Positions 6,717 through 14,273 of a stretch of 16,721 nt of DNA are shown here, in pieces. The DNA comes from Caldifarciminota bacterium. Its GTDB lineage: Bacteria; Hydrothermota; UBA3072; B12-G15. The stretch spans positions 1-16,721 of the forward strand of contig JAGGTX010000095.1 of the NCBI GenBank assembly GCA_021163525.1. Reading direction: 5' to 3'. The notes under the pieces are model-generated. The model was not told where the DNA came from and searched no databases. It worked only from the letters and a program-made list of their open reading frames with translations. Each line of letters opens with the position of its first letter. Position 1 is the first letter of the stretch. A program made the position numbers and the translations under genes.

Positions 6717-8221
6717 CTGGAAAGTCCCCGTTCTTTCAAAAACCTTCTGACTATTTCCTCAATCTCTGCCTCTGTAAGGGTTTTCTCGGTCTCAATTGGT
6801 CTGGAGTGTTCAAGGTGTGCTATTTCCTCTGCAGGTCTTCCATCAGGGACTGCCCTCTTCTTGAACTCAAGTTCCATTGTTGGGTATGCAAGCCTCTTTA
6901 TGTTCATCAGATGCATGGGGCCAACATTATCGGAGGTGATTCCTCCACCCATTGCACCACATCCCAGGGTCATTGAGGGTTCAAGCCCTGTTGTAAGACC
7001 TATTGCACCATGTGTTCCACCCGTGTTCACAAGTATCCTGAATGCTGGCTTTTTCAGTGCAAACTCCCTTATTACATCCTCATTCTGTGAATGTATCACA
7101 AGGGTATGCCCAAGTCCTCCTGTTTTCAGCACCTTTATGCACAACTGACAACCTTCCTGCCAGTCCTCAACCTCAAAGTATGCGAGAACAGGGGAGAGTT
7201 TCTCCTTTGAAAGTGGAAAGTTTGGTCCAACTCCTCCGGGTTCTGCTATCAGGACAATTGTATCGGGTGGAACACTTATCCCTGCCTTGCTTGCAATGAA
7301 CTGGGCAGTCTGCCCCACTATATCTGGACTGGGAAGTCCCTTGGAGGAAAAGATAACCTTTTCAACCTTTGAAGCCTCTTCAGGGGAAAGGAAATATCCA
7401 CCCATTTCCCTGAATGCCTCACGCACCTGTGGTGAGATAACCCTGTCCACAATAACATTCTGTTCTGAGGCACAAACAGTGCCATTATCAAATGTCTTGC
7501 TTGCAAGGATTGCTGAAACAGCCTTCCTTATATCTGCGCTCCTCTCAATGTAAGCAGGCACATTACCAGGGCCAACCCCTATGGCGGGCTTTCCTGAAGA
7601 ATGGGCAGCCTTCACCATTGCAGAACCACCCGTTGCAAGGATAAGGTCAATGTTCGGGTCACGCATCAGGGCATTTGAACCCTCTTTTGTTATTATATCC
7701 ATGCAGAGGATTGAGCCTTCAGGTGCACCTGCCTTAACCGCTGCCTCATGCAGTATATCTGCTGCAGCCTTAGAACAGTTTACAGCCTTTGGGTGCGGTG
7801 CAAAGACAATTGTATCCCTTGCCTTTAGAGAAATCAGCGCTTTGTATATCACGGTTGATGTGGGGTTTGTTACAGGTGTAATCCCCATAATTGTTCCCAT
7901 GGGTTCTGCAATCTCGTATATCTTCCGTTCGGGAAACTCCCTAATAAATCCGACGGTCTTTATATCCTTAATCCACTGATAGACATTCTCCGTGGCAAAT
8001 CTGTTCTTTGTAACCTTATCCTCATATACACCCAGTTTCGTCTCCTCAATGGCCATCTTTGCAAGGGATTCGGCATTCTCAAGTGCAGCATCCCTCATTG
8101 CCTTAACAATGGCATCAATCTTCTCCTGGGTGAATTCAGCAAGCACCCTCTGTGCCTCCTTTGCCCTCTTTGCAAGGTCTCTTGCCTGCTGTATTGAGAG
8201 AAGGTCTTTATCAAGGTTCAA
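6713..8221 (-). CDS. CoA-acylating aldehyde dehydrogenase (PduP/EutE-like, microcompartment)
   Basis: A 502-aa NAD-dependent enzyme oxidising an aldehyde to its acyl-CoA. Motifs: TPVTNPTSTV (residues about 115-124) of the acylating class, IGVGPGN near 214-220, and the catalytic cysteine C250 in FDNGTVCASEQ. The last 22 residues (481-502, TLTEAEIEEIVRRFLKERG) are predicted to be an amphipathic helix after a linker beginning near IETEK, as expected of an encapsulation peptide. Together with pduL directly downstream this makes the aldehyde to acyl-CoA to acyl-phosphate core of a microcompartment. Start: TTG at 8221, preceded by AGGAG at a six-base spacing and overlapping the shell-gene stop (TTGA). 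The aldehyde chain length cannot be told from sequence. Confidence 0.93.
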   Translation of the reverse strand: MNLDKDLLSIQQARDLAKRAKEAQRVLAEFTQEKIDAIVKAMRDAALENAESLAKMAIEETKLGVYEDKVTKNRFATENVYQWIKDIKTVGFIREFPERKIYEIAEPMGTIMGITPVTNPTSTVIYKALISLKARDTIVFAPHPKAVNCSKAAADILHEAAVKAGAPEGSILCMDIITKEGSNALMRDPNIDLILATGGSAMVKAAHSSGKPAIGVGPGNVPAYIERSADIRKAVSAILASKTFDNGTVCASEQNVIVDRVISPQVREAFREMGGYFLSPEEASKVEKVIFSSKGLPSPDIVGQTAQFIASKAGISVPPDTIVLIAEPGGVGPNFPLSKEKLSPVLAYFEVEDWQEGCQLCIKVLKTGGLGHTLVIHSQNEDVIREFALKKPAFRILVNTGGTHGAIGLTTGLEPSMTLGCGAMGGGITSDNVGPMHLMNIKRLAYPTMELEFKKRAVPDGRPAEEIAHLEHSRPIETEKTLTEAEIEEIVRRFLKERGLSS

Positions 8222-8667
8222 TTTTTACTCCTATTTTCCATCTCCCTGAACAACTTCAGAAGTGTTTCCCTGTTTGCGTTTGAAATCTCTCTACCTGAAA
8301 GTGGAAATCCATCGGTTCTCCTTGCAATCTCCCTCAACTCCTTCACGGTCATCTCCTCAAGGGGTTTTGACCTTTCCATGCCAGGTCCACGGGAGATGGA
8401 TTTAATCACCTTCTCTGTTTCAACATCAGGGTTGGGTATCACATGGGCAGAGATAAGTTGTCCAACCCTGCTCGCCGCTGCTGCACCTGCATCCACAGCA
8501 GCCTGACATGCGGCAGTGGTTCCCCTCACTTTCACCATCACCATTCCACCCGTGGTGATTTCATAACCAACAAGGGTAACTTCTGCAGCCTTGAGCATGG
8601 CATCGGCTGCCTCAATCACCCCCACGAGTCCGAGGGTCTCCACCATTCCAAGTGCATTATCTTCCAA
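8218..8667 (-). CDS. BMC-H shell protein with C-terminal Rho_N/SAP-like extension
   Basis: 149 aa. Residues 5-85 are a BMC domain (hexameric shell subunit): LGMVETLGLVGVIEAADAML, the pore loop EITTGGMVMVKVRG, and AASRVGQLISAHVIPNP. A linker of about 20 residues is followed by residues 103-142, LEEMTVKELREIARRTDG, then SGREISNANRETLLKLFREM. This pattern fits the Rho N-terminal/SAP-type helix-extension-helix fold. In that family it binds nucleic acid or mediates protein contacts; its role on a shell protein is unknown to me. The pore loop differs from the first shell protein (TTGG versus IGGG), so the two hexamers probably pass different molecules. Start TTG at 8667 is supported by GGAGG six bases upstream, inside the last codons of the preceding shell gene. 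Confidence 0.9.
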   Translation of the reverse strand: MEDNALGMVETLGLVGVIEAADAMLKAAEVTLVGYEITTGGMVMVKVRGTTAACQAAVDAGAAAASRVGQLISAHVIPNPDVETEKVIKSISRGPGMERSKPLEEMTVKELREIARRTDGFPLSGREISNANRETLLKLFREMENRSKN

Positions 8668-8668
8668 G

Positions 8669-8971
8669 TTATGCCTCCCTCTTTATTCCACCACCAGGAA
8701 GAATGCTCTCAACCTCAATATGGGGTCTTGGTATCACATGCACGGATACAAGTTCCCCAACCCTGCTTGCTGCTGCTGCTCCTGCATCTGTTGCAGCCTT
8801 CACAGCTCCAACATCACCTCTAACAAACACGGTTACATAACCACCACCAATCTGCTCCTTACCAATAAGGTGAACCCTTGCAGCCTTAACCATTGCATCG
8901 GCTGCCTCAATCGCACCTACCAACCCTTTTGTTTCTACCATTCCAAGTGCAATTCCCATTTTATCTTCCAT
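8669..8971 (-). CDS. BMC-H microcompartment shell protein (PduA/EutM-like)
   Basis: 100 aa, a single BMC domain of canonical length, forming hexameric tiles of a bacterial microcompartment shell. Characteristic segments are [20 protein letters not shown] (residues about 7-26), the pore loop [20 protein letters not shown], and [15 protein letters not shown] (about 70-84), then a short GGGIKREA tail. The pore has three glycines where PduA has GSG. The start ATG at 8971 has a strong Shine-Dalgarno AGGAGG (8977-8982) at a five-base spacing. It is the first recognisable gene of the minus-strand microcompartment operon, followed after one base by the second shell gene. Confidence 0.96.
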   Translation of the reverse strand: MEDKMGIALGMVETKGLVGAIEAADAMVKAARVHLIGKEQIGGGYVTVFVRGDVGAVKAATDAGAAAASRVGELVSVHVIPRPHIEVESILPGGGIKREA

Positions 8972-8994
8972 CAGGACCTCCTATGTTAAATTGG

Positions 8995-9270
8995 TTATAA
9001 TTTTACTGTTGCATAAAAAGGTTTTTCTGTTAGAACCTGTGTGTATGCGTTGGGAAACAACCCTAAAGGAATCCGTCCTTCACTACCTAATAATCGGGAT
9101 TTAAAGCCATCGTTACCTGGGAGGATGGGAATGGAGTATCTTTTAACCCCTAAAAAAGAAGACCTCTTATGCATACCGTAAGTATTAACATATCCAAAGT
9201 TTCTTTCCATACGGCCTGCCTCAATCAAAACGGCTCTGTCATCTTCCTTATGGTAACCAACGCTGCTCAT
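8995..9270 (-). CDS. Unrecognised small reading frame in the leader of the microcompartment operon
   Basis: 91 codons from ATG 9270, or about 115 if the open frame is followed upstream to a TGA near 9341. I do not recognise the product; segments include GYHKEDDRAVLIEAG, NFGYVNTYGMHKRSS and GSEGRIPLGLFPN. Codon use differs from every neighbour: CGT, CGA, CGG, TTA and TTG appear where neighbours use AGG/AGA and CTT/CTC. Its ATG overlaps the stop of the 37-codon frame upstream (ATGA), and it ends 23 bases before the first shell gene. It may be a small transferred gene, one half of a frameshifted gene, or a non-coding structured leader that is open by chance. Confidence 0.35.
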   Translation of the reverse strand: MSSVGYHKEDDRAVLIEAGRMERNFGYVNTYGMHKRSSFLGVKRYSIPILPGNDGFKSRLLGSEGRIPLGLFPNAYTQVLTEKPFYATVKL

Positions 9271-9380
9271 AAGCGCATCAGGGTAATACTCGCTATGGTT
9301 AATAACAACCTCCTTTTCTTTCTTGGAGATAGCACCATGTATATACTCTCATATTCCTCTTTTAGCATAGTTGACCCCAT
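9267..9380 (-). CDS. Possible 37-codon leader reading frame
   Basis: ATG at 9380 (or ATG at 9368, with GGGG six bases upstream) opens a 37-codon frame, MGSTMLKEEYESIYMVLSPR and onward, ending in a basic and then hydrophobic tail. It starts about 11 nt after the predicted transcription start of the consensus promoter. Its stop overlaps the start of the next frame as ATGA. It also contains AAGGAGG near its middle, which could act as an internal ribosome site or stimulate a -1 shift into the next frame. No homology is recognised, so it could be non-coding. Confidence 0.25.
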   Translation of the reverse strand: MGSTMLKEEYESIYMVLSPRKKRRLLLTIASITLMRL

Positions 9381-9397
9381 TTTATGATGTTGTAGAG

Positions 9398-9426
9398 AGT
9401 ATAAAAGAAAATCAAACAAATGTCAA
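9398..9426 (-). promoter_or_regulatory. Strong sigma-70 promoter of the microcompartment operon
   Basis: On the minus strand a perfect -35 TTGACA (rc of 9421-9426) and TATACT (rc of 9398-9403) are separated by exactly 17 nt. This is one mismatch from full consensus and lies in a non-coding AT-rich stretch after the trehalose gene. Predicted transcription start is about 9391, giving a leader of roughly 420 nt before the first shell gene. Confidence 0.75.
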
Positions 9427-9461
9427 TGAAAAATAAAATATTCAAAAAAAGGTAATAAACT

Positions 9462-11642
9462 TTACACCTCCTTGATTTTCCTCAAAATTCCTCTTATATC
9501 CAGATAGGAATTCACCCTGAACCTCGCCTTTGAAAGTCCATGCCCAACCTTGATCGTGTATGCTGTTTCTGGCAGAACAGCAAATATATCCTCGTCTGTA
9601 TTATCATCACCTGCTGCAAGTATAAAATCCCATCCATCCTCCACCCATAGAAGGGAAGCCTTCCCCTTGTCAATCCCTGCACTCTTTATCTCTATAACCT
9701 TATTTCCTTCCAGAACCTCAAGTTCAAGATTTGATATAAGGGTTATAAGTTCATCCTTGAGTTCATTCGCCCTCACATCAGCAAGACCAGGTTCTGCACC
9801 TCTGTAGTGCCAGACAAGGGAGAATTCCTTCTCTTCAATGAATGAGCCAGGTGTTCTATCTGTGAAGATCTCAAGCACAGGCATTATCTTCTTTTTCCAA
9901 TCCTGGTTCAGGGGTATAAACTCCTTCCAGACATCCCCGGATTTTTTTACCCATACCCCGTGTTCGGCAATTATACCAATGTTGAACCTGCCAAACCATC
10001 TATCAAGGGTCTGCCTGTCCCTTCCACTTGAAATCACAAGGCTTACCCCATTGATTGAGGAAAGCTTCTCAATGATTGATAGGAGTTCTCTGTCAGGTCC
10101 AGCCCTCTCGGGCCTCACATTGAAGGGAACAAGTGTTCCATCATAATCAAGGAGAAGAAGTCTCTTTTCTCCTGAAGAGAAATCCTCAACAAGTTTCCTT
10201 TCAATATCCTTTGTTAATCTGCGCGAGCGGAGTTCTGTGTTTATGTTCCTTGCCTCTTCAAGCTTCTTTGTAAAGTCCTCTGCCCAGTGGATAATATTGT
10301 ATCTCTTCAGTCTCTCCTGCATCCTTGCCATTCTTTCAACCTGTTCATCCAGGGACATTTCAAGTGCCTGTTTTATTGCCGATACCATCTCCTCTCTGCT
10401 GTTGGGGTTAACGATTATGGCCTCTCCAAGTTCCATAGCAGCACCTGCCATCTCACTCAGGACGAGAACACCCCTTTTATCCCTCTTTGATGCAACAAAC
10501 TCTTTGGCAATCAGGTTCATGCCATCCCTCAATGGTGTAACAAGTGCAACATCTGCAATAAGATAGAGTGCAGCAATCGATTCAAACGGGATTGACCTGT
10601 GTATATACAATAAAGGCATCCACCCAACCTTTCCGTGCCTTCCATTGATGCTACCAACAAGTTCGTTCACCCTCTTCTCAAGATACTGGTAATGTTCAAG
10701 CCCTGACCTGGATGGTGCGGTTATCAAAATCATGGAGACCCTTTCCCTGTATTCCTTGAACCTCTTCAAAAATTCATCAAAGGCCTCAAGCCTCTCTATA
10801 ATCCCCTTTGTATAGTCCAGCCTATCAATTGAGATAATGATTTTTTCCGCCTTCAGATTCCTTTTTATCTTTTCAACCTCAGATTGAACCTCTTTATTCT
10901 CCCCGACTTTGTTGAATCTGTCAAAATCAATTCCCATGGGGAAAACATCAACAATAACCACCCTGTTTTTCAGGTTTATCCTTCCAAGGGTATTGTCGTA
11001 TCCCATAATCCTCAAAACACTGGATAGAAAGTGTCTCGCATATCCAAATGTATGGAATCCCACAAGGTCAGCACCAAGCAATCCCTCAAGTATCTCCCTT
11101 CTCCATGGAAGGAGTCTGAAAACCTCAAAGGATGGGAATGGGATATGGAGGAAAAAACCTATGGTTGCTGAGGGTATCTTCTTCCTGAGAAGTTCAGGGA
11201 GAAGCATCAACTGGTAATCGTGGATCCAGATTGTATCATCCGGTTTTGCAACCCCTGTGATAACATCGCAGAATTTTTCATTCACCAATCTGTATGCCTC
11301 AAAATACTCCTTCCTGAACTGGGCATACTGATAAAAATAATGGAACAATGGCCAGATGGTTCTGTTTGAGAACCCTGCATAGAACCTTTCCACCTCCTTG
11401 GATGTGAGAAAAACAGGCAGGCAATTATCCGTGAATAGCCGCTCTTCAATCTCAACCTTTTCTTCAACAGAAATCTTATCTGTTGAAACACCGGGCCATC
11501 CAATCCATAGTGCCTTCTTTTCCCTGTAGAAGGATGAAAGCCCTGTGGCAAGACCACCTATACTCGGATGGAAGTATAGCTTTCCCCTTTTCTTCTCAAC
11601 ACTGAGGGGAAGCCTGTTGGACACAATAAGAAGTTTACCCAT
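9462..11642 (-). CDS. Bifunctional trehalose-6-phosphate synthase/phosphatase
   Basis: A 726-aa fusion making trehalose from UDP- or other NDP-glucose and glucose-6-phosphate, with dephosphorylation in the same polypeptide. Residues 1 to about 480 are a GT20 synthase: KLLIVSNRLPLSV at the N-terminus, SIGGLATGL, IHDYQLMLLPELL, FFLHIPFPSFEVFR, DRLDYTKGI, and TPLRDGMNLIAKEFVA. From about 490 comes an HAD phosphatase with DYDGT at 499-503 (nucleophile D499, acid D501) and GDDNTDED from 678. I choose ATG 11642 because it puts the conserved LLIVSNRLP immediately after the start; a longer TTG start at 11678 adds 12 residues with no family match. Neither has a clear Shine-Dalgarno. Trehalose serves as compatible solute and stress protectant. 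Confidence 0.95.
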   Translation of the reverse strand: MGKLLIVSNRLPLSVEKKRGKLYFHPSIGGLATGLSSFYREKKALWIGWPGVSTDKISVEEKVEIEERLFTDNCLPVFLTSKEVERFYAGFSNRTIWPLFHYFYQYAQFRKEYFEAYRLVNEKFCDVITGVAKPDDTIWIHDYQLMLLPELLRKKIPSATIGFFLHIPFPSFEVFRLLPWRREILEGLLGADLVGFHTFGYARHFLSSVLRIMGYDNTLGRINLKNRVVIVDVFPMGIDFDRFNKVGENKEVQSEVEKIKRNLKAEKIIISIDRLDYTKGIIERLEAFDEFLKRFKEYRERVSMILITAPSRSGLEHYQYLEKRVNELVGSINGRHGKVGWMPLLYIHRSIPFESIAALYLIADVALVTPLRDGMNLIAKEFVASKRDKRGVLVLSEMAGAAMELGEAIIVNPNSREEMVSAIKQALEMSLDEQVERMARMQERLKRYNIIHWAEDFTKKLEEARNINTELRSRRLTKDIERKLVEDFSSGEKRLLLLDYDGTLVPFNVRPERAGPDRELLSIIEKLSSINGVSLVISSGRDRQTLDRWFGRFNIGIIAEHGVWVKKSGDVWKEFIPLNQDWKKKIMPVLEIFTDRTPGSFIEEKEFSLVWHYRGAEPGLADVRANELKDELITLISNLELEVLEGNKVIEIKSAGIDKGKASLLWVEDGWDFILAAGDDNTDEDIFAVLPETAYTIKVGHGLSKARFRVNSYLDIRGILRKIKEV

Positions 11643-11790
11643 ATCAATATAATTTATATTCAACCCAATAAAATGCAAGGAGAAATGCCAGTTTATGAAA
11701 GATGGAAGATTATCATACCTGTTTCCTGGAAGGCAAACCCCATATTATTGAGGTGTATAATGCCGATGCTGATACCCTTTTCTGACACGG

Positions 11791-13425
11791 TTATTCTATG
11801 TTCAGTTCTTTGAGTTTTCTCCAGAGTGTGGAGCGGGATATACCAAGTATCTTGCTTGCCCTGGTCCTGTTATTGTTTACACTTTTCAACACCCTGAGTA
11901 TGTGCTCCCTTTCAATATCCTCCAGACTGACTGCACCAGATTCACATTCTTCAAAAAGGTAATCAGGCAGGTTGTCAAACCTTATCAATTCTCCCCTGGC
12001 ATGGATCATGGCATGCTCAATCACATTCTCAAGTTCCCTCACATTCCCTGGCCATGAATAGTCAAGGAGAAAATCCATAACCCTCTGTTCAACACCTTTG
12101 ACCCTTTTGTTGAATTTTTTATTAAAAACCTCAATAAAGTGGTCAAGGAGAAGGGGTATATCCTCTGCCCTTTCCCTCAATGCAGGAAGCTTTATCCTTA
12201 CAACATTCAATCTGTAATAAAGGTCCATCCGGAATTTCCCTTGCTCCACAAGTTCTTTAAGGGGTCTGTTTGTGGCAGCAATCACCCTCACATCCACCTT
12301 TCTACTTTTCACTTCGCCAAGCCTTTCAAACTCTTTTTCTTCTATCACCCTCAATATTTTTGCCTGGAGTGAGAGTGGCATATCCCCTATCTCATCAAGG
12401 AAGATGGTTCCACCATCTGCAGCCTCAAACTTCCCCATTTTATCCATCACCGCACCTGTAAATGCGCCCTTCTTATAACCAAAGAGTTCACTCTCAAGGA
12501 GATTTTCAGGGATTGCCGCACAGTTTATTTTCACAAAGGGTTTATCCTTCCTCATTGAATTGTAGTGGATTGTTCTTGCGATCAAATCCTTACCAGTTCC
12601 TGTCTCCCCTTCAATAAGAACATTTGAGTCTGTTACAGAGATCACCTCAAGTTTGTCATAAATAATCTGCATACAATCAGACTTCCCTATAATGTTTCCG
12701 AATGAAAACCTGTGTCTTACCTCGTTCCTCAGCCTCACAATCTCGGACATATCCCTGAATGTCTCCACACCACCTATTATCTCACCCTTTTCATCATAGA
12801 GAATCGCAGTATTCACAGATACAGGGATTCTTTTCCCATTCTTTGTTATAATTTCCATTTCATAATTTGAAACATTTTCCCCTGTCTCAAGTGTTTTTCT
12901 CAGGGGACAGGGATCTGCATCTGGTGACCTCATCACCTCACTGCAGTTCTTACCCAGAACCTCTTCCTTTTTATACCCTGTGATGTGTTCTGCTGCCTTG
13001 TTAAAAGAAGTTATCCTGAACTGACTATCAACAGTAAACACACCATCAAGTATGGATTCAAGGATTGCCTCCTTGAAGTTTCTTTCCTGTATGAGTTGCT
13101 TCAGGAGAAAGAGGTACTCAAAAATATTCCTGATAACGAAAAGGTATTGATTTGTTTTTCCCTCTGGTGATTTAACAGGGTTCACAGAAACAAGAACCTT
13201 GATTGTCATTCCTTCCCTGGTCTTCATCCCTGTCTCAACAGCCGAGATTACACTATTATCAATTTTCTCAAAATAAGGTAGTATCTCCTTTATCTCTTTC
13301 CCCATCAGTTCATCAGGTGAAAAACCTGTTATTCTCAGAATTGCCTGATTAAAGTTAATGATTTTCAGGTTATCATCAGTGATTATAATGCCGTCAGCGA
13401 GAGCATTGACTGGATTCCATTCCAT
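11791..13425 (-). CDS. Sigma-54-dependent transcriptional activator (PAS-PAS-AAA-Fis HTH)
   Basis: A 544-aa bacterial enhancer-binding protein. Residues about 6-115 and 122-235 are two PAS sensor domains. The AAA+ domain follows from about 242, with Walker A GETGTGKD at 273-280, the sigma-54 contact loop GAFTGA at 320-325, Walker B GGTIFLDEIGDM and the arginine finger region RMDLYYRLNV. A Fis-type helix-turn-helix closes the protein (NNNRTRASKILGISRSTLWR). No receiver domain is present, so control is likely by ligand or redox sensing through PAS; PAS 2 carries cysteines in GKNCSEVMRSPDADPC. Its ATG lies within the 3' end of the upstream ATPase gene (43-nt overlap). As last gene of the NifX/MinD operon it is the obvious candidate regulator of the sigma-54-like promoter at 16359-16374. 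Confidence 0.95.
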   Translation of the reverse strand: MEWNPVNALADGIIITDDNLKIINFNQAILRITGFSPDELMGKEIKEILPYFEKIDNSVISAVETGMKTREGMTIKVLVSVNPVKSPEGKTNQYLFVIRNIFEYLFLLKQLIQERNFKEAILESILDGVFTVDSQFRITSFNKAAEHITGYKKEEVLGKNCSEVMRSPDADPCPLRKTLETGENVSNYEMEIITKNGKRIPVSVNTAILYDEKGEIIGGVETFRDMSEIVRLRNEVRHRFSFGNIIGKSDCMQIIYDKLEVISVTDSNVLIEGETGTGKDLIARTIHYNSMRKDKPFVKINCAAIPENLLESELFGYKKGAFTGAVMDKMGKFEAADGGTIFLDEIGDMPLSLQAKILRVIEEKEFERLGEVKSRKVDVRVIAATNRPLKELVEQGKFRMDLYYRLNVVRIKLPALRERAEDIPLLLDHFIEVFNKKFNKRVKGVEQRVMDFLLDYSWPGNVRELENVIEHAMIHARGELIRFDNLPDYLFEECESGAVSLEDIEREHILRVLKSVNNNRTRASKILGISRSTLWRKLKELNIE

Positions 13426-14273
13426 ATCCTTTTTAATTCCTCCTTAATTCCATGCTCAACATCACCCTCAATTATGGTTTTCCTCTGAAGAAGCGCCTCT
13501 ACAATCCTCCTTGAAAATGGTATCTCTCCAAGTATCTTTATGCCATTCTCACTGGCAAACTCCTTTATCCGTTGAACCATATCAGGGTTTATATTACTCT
13601 TGTTTATCACAATTGTAAAGGGAATATTAAAGAATGTTGATAGTTCATAAACCCTGATAATGTCATGTATTCCTGAAAGGGTGGGTTCCACAATACCCAC
13701 AGTGAGTGATACCCCTGTGATGGTTGAAATCACAGGACAACCAACACCAGGAGGTCCATCAAGTATTATAAGGTCTTTCTTTGCATCGTCAGCCACGGCC
13801 TTTGCCACAACCCGCAACCTGCTTACAAGTTTTCCAGAGTTCTCCCTTCCAGGGAAAAGTCTTGCATGGACGAATGGACCGAATCTTGAGCGCGATATAT
13901 AGAGCTCACCCGAAATATCCCTTCTCACCTCAATAGCGTCAAATGGACAGACTCTCCAGCATACACCACAGGCATCGCACTTAAATTCATTGAAAACCGG
14001 TTTCATATCCACTATTTTGATGGCATCAAACCTGCAATTTTGCTCACACAATCCACATCCTGAGCATTTATCAGGTATATAAACGGGGAATCTTGGTCCT
14101 TCAAAATCCTCTTTTTTAAGAAGTTCCGGTTCCATAACAATGTACATATCAGGGGCATCAACATCTGCATCAACGAAAACTGCTTTGTCTTTCAGTAGAG
14201 AAGCAAGTCCAAGCGTAATCGTTGACTTTCCTGTTCCCCCCTTTCCACTTACAATGGCAACTTCCTTTATCAT
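13383..14273 (-). CDS. MinD/Mrp-type ATPase with inserted 2x[4Fe-4S] ferredoxin domain (second copy)
   Basis: 296 aa from ATG 14273. The SIMIBI-class P-loop VSGKGGTGKST (residues about 8-18) carries the deviant Walker A lysine; VFVDADVDAPD follows near 32-42. A ferredoxin insertion has two clusters: C70, C73, C76, C80 (KCSGCGLCEQNC) and C99, C102, C105, C109 (KCDACGVCWRVCP). The Walker B region is LIILDGPPGVGCP. Proteins of this group handle Fe-S clusters or electrons and often sit beside NifX-like proteins; the exact role is not established. I prefer ATG 14273 over 14297 because it overlaps the upstream stop as ATGA and places the P-loop at the usual distance. It overlaps the sigma-54 activator downstream. 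Confidence 0.92.
   Translation of the reverse strand: MIKEVAIVSGKGGTGKSTITLGLASLLKDKAVFVDADVDAPDMYIVMEPELLKKEDFEGPRFPVYIPDKCSGCGLCEQNCRFDAIKIVDMKPVFNEFKCDACGVCWRVCPFDAIEVRRDISGELYISRSRFGPFVHARLFPGRENSGKLVSRLRVVAKAVADDAKKDLIILDGPPGVGCPVISTITGVSLTVGIVEPTLSGIHDIIRVYELSTFFNIPFTIVINKSNINPDMVQRIKEFASENGIKILGEIPFSRRIVEALLQRKTIIEGDVEHGIKEELKRIWNGIQSMLSLTAL

Noticed and set aside
8972..9391. Adenosylcobalamin riboswitch in the leader of the microcompartment operon
   Set aside because: No B12-box-like sequence was seen, and no B12-dependent enzyme is encoded here.
9427..9461. Possible intrinsic terminator after the trehalose gene (gtaa / ttac followed by seven T)
   Set aside because: The stem is only four A/T-rich base pairs, too weak to call.
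11643..11678. N-terminal extension of the trehalose synthase from a TTG codon
   Set aside because: The extra 12 residues precede the conserved LLIVSNRLP start and no ribosome binding site supports them.
11674..11690. TGGCAT-N6-TTGCA on the minus strand ahead of the trehalose gene, resembling a sigma-54 promoter
   Set aside because: The GG to GC spacing is 11, not the strictly kept 10, and the -24 half is TGGCAT rather than TGGCAC. Transcription from it would also leave little room before ATG 11642.
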